A DNA stretch of 14,205 nt from Caldisericota bacterium. Its GTDB lineage: Bacteria > Caldisericota > JANLFM01. Where the stretch lies: contig JANLFM010000029.1 in NCBI GenBank assembly GCA_024655865.1, positions 1 through 14,205 of the forward strand. Direction: 5' to 3'. A program made the translations under genes and the position numbers. Below are positions 13,937-14,205 of this stretch, in pieces. Below the pieces are notes generated by a model. The model ran no database searches. It had not been told where the DNA came from and saw nothing but the letters and a program-made list of their open reading frames with translations. How positions within the stretch are numbered: the stretch's first letter is position 1; every line of letters starts with the position of its first letter.

Positions 13937-14205
13937 GGTAAAAGTGAGTCGACTTCTGCCAGATTCAATTTTTCAAGAAGTCCCTTATCCTTGAGCAGCC
14001 CCTCAGGTCGACCCTCTGCCGCAACTTTCTTCTCCTCGGAAAGGAGATAAACCCTGGAGCAGATTTTTGACACCAGATTCAAGTCGTGGGTGGAAAGGAG
14101 GATGGTCTTTGCGGAGGAAAGCCCCGAGAGGTAAGAGGTTAGCTCCGAGGCACTGCGAGGATCTAAATTATCAGTGGGCTCGTCCAGAAGAAGGATTTCG
14201 GGATC
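13915..14205 (-). CDS. ABC transporter ATP-binding protein, C-terminal part (cobalt/ECF type likely)
   Basis: Only the last 96 residues are in the window; the N-terminus with Walker A lies beyond the right edge. The visible part begins in Walker B (EILLLDEPTDNLD), continues through the D-loop, then the H-loop (TILLSTHDLNLVSKICSRVY), and ends with AEGRPEGLLKDKGLLEKLNL, a tail style seen in CbiO/EcfA ATPases that energise cobalt, nickel or vitamin uptake. The substrate cannot be decided here. The frame ends at TGA on the complement of 13915-13917, inside the T-loop of tRNA-Pro, so the last residues LPGRGERI are encoded partly by the antisense of the tRNA. The gene is convergent with the tRNA. 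Confidence 0.85.
   Translation of the reverse strand, partial: DPEILLLDEPTDNLDPRSASELTSYLSGLSSAKTILLSTHDLNLVSKICSRVYLLSEEKKVAAEGRPEGLLKDKGLLEKLNLAEVDSLLPGRGERI

Overview
This is an ordinary, gene-dense piece of bacterial chromosome. It has a trans-translation RNA (tmRNA), RNase PH, a lipoprotein signal sequence, clear GGAGG-type ribosome binding sites and a tRNA with an encoded CCA end. Base composition is moderate, with many overlapping ATGA/GTGA gene junctions and AT-rich intergenic spacers. The SH3b/AMIN/copper-amine-oxidase-like amidase followed by murI, rph and rdgB, together with a PAS-GGDEF protein, recalls Clostridia-like or Chloroflexota-like anaerobes. That placement is an impression from gene content; the sequence alone does not fix the phylum.

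Layout. (1) 1-185: 3' half of the tmRNA gene. (2) 241-5222, minus strand: a complete branched-chain amino-acid-type ABC uptake operon, livK-livH-livM-livG-livF, with a candidate promoter upstream, two tandem hairpins between livK and livH, and an intrinsic terminator after livF. (3) About 5390-7617, plus strand: a tightly overlapping cluster of a possible 51-aa ORF, a macrodomain (ADP-ribose deacylase-type) protein, a PAS-GGDEF diguanylate cyclase and a GNAT acetyltransferase. (4) 7609-8835, minus: an NhaD/ArsB-like ion antiporter that overlaps the acetyltransferase gene tail to tail. (5) 8994-9239, minus: a small cysteine-rich ORF of unknown function, perhaps the remnant of a longer gene. (6) 9255-13824, plus: a secreted multidomain N-acetylmuramoyl-L-alanine amidase, then murI, rph and rdgB, joined by overlaps or very short spacing. 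(7) 13859-13936: tRNA-Pro(UGG) with its own promoter. (8) 13915-14205, minus: the C-terminal part of an ABC ATPase whose last codons run antisense through the T-arm and acceptor end of the tRNA.

How the genes work together. The liv operon encodes a full importer: lipid-anchored binding protein, two permeases and two ATPases. The two ATPases look functionally unequal. The macrodomain/GGDEF/GNAT cluster joins ADP-ribose chemistry, c-di-GMP synthesis and acyl transfer in one translationally coupled unit, and is the most suggestive accessory-looking group. The amidase and glutamate racemase are both cell-wall enzymes; they are followed by two housekeeping enzymes of RNA 3'-end processing and nucleotide-pool cleaning.

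I see no CRISPR array, insertion sequence, prophage or recognisable defence system. The points most worth checking are the small cysteine-rich ORF with an in-frame amber codon, the tRNA/ABC antisense overlap, the livK-livH hairpins, and the signalling operon with its unusual PAS-GGDEF protein.
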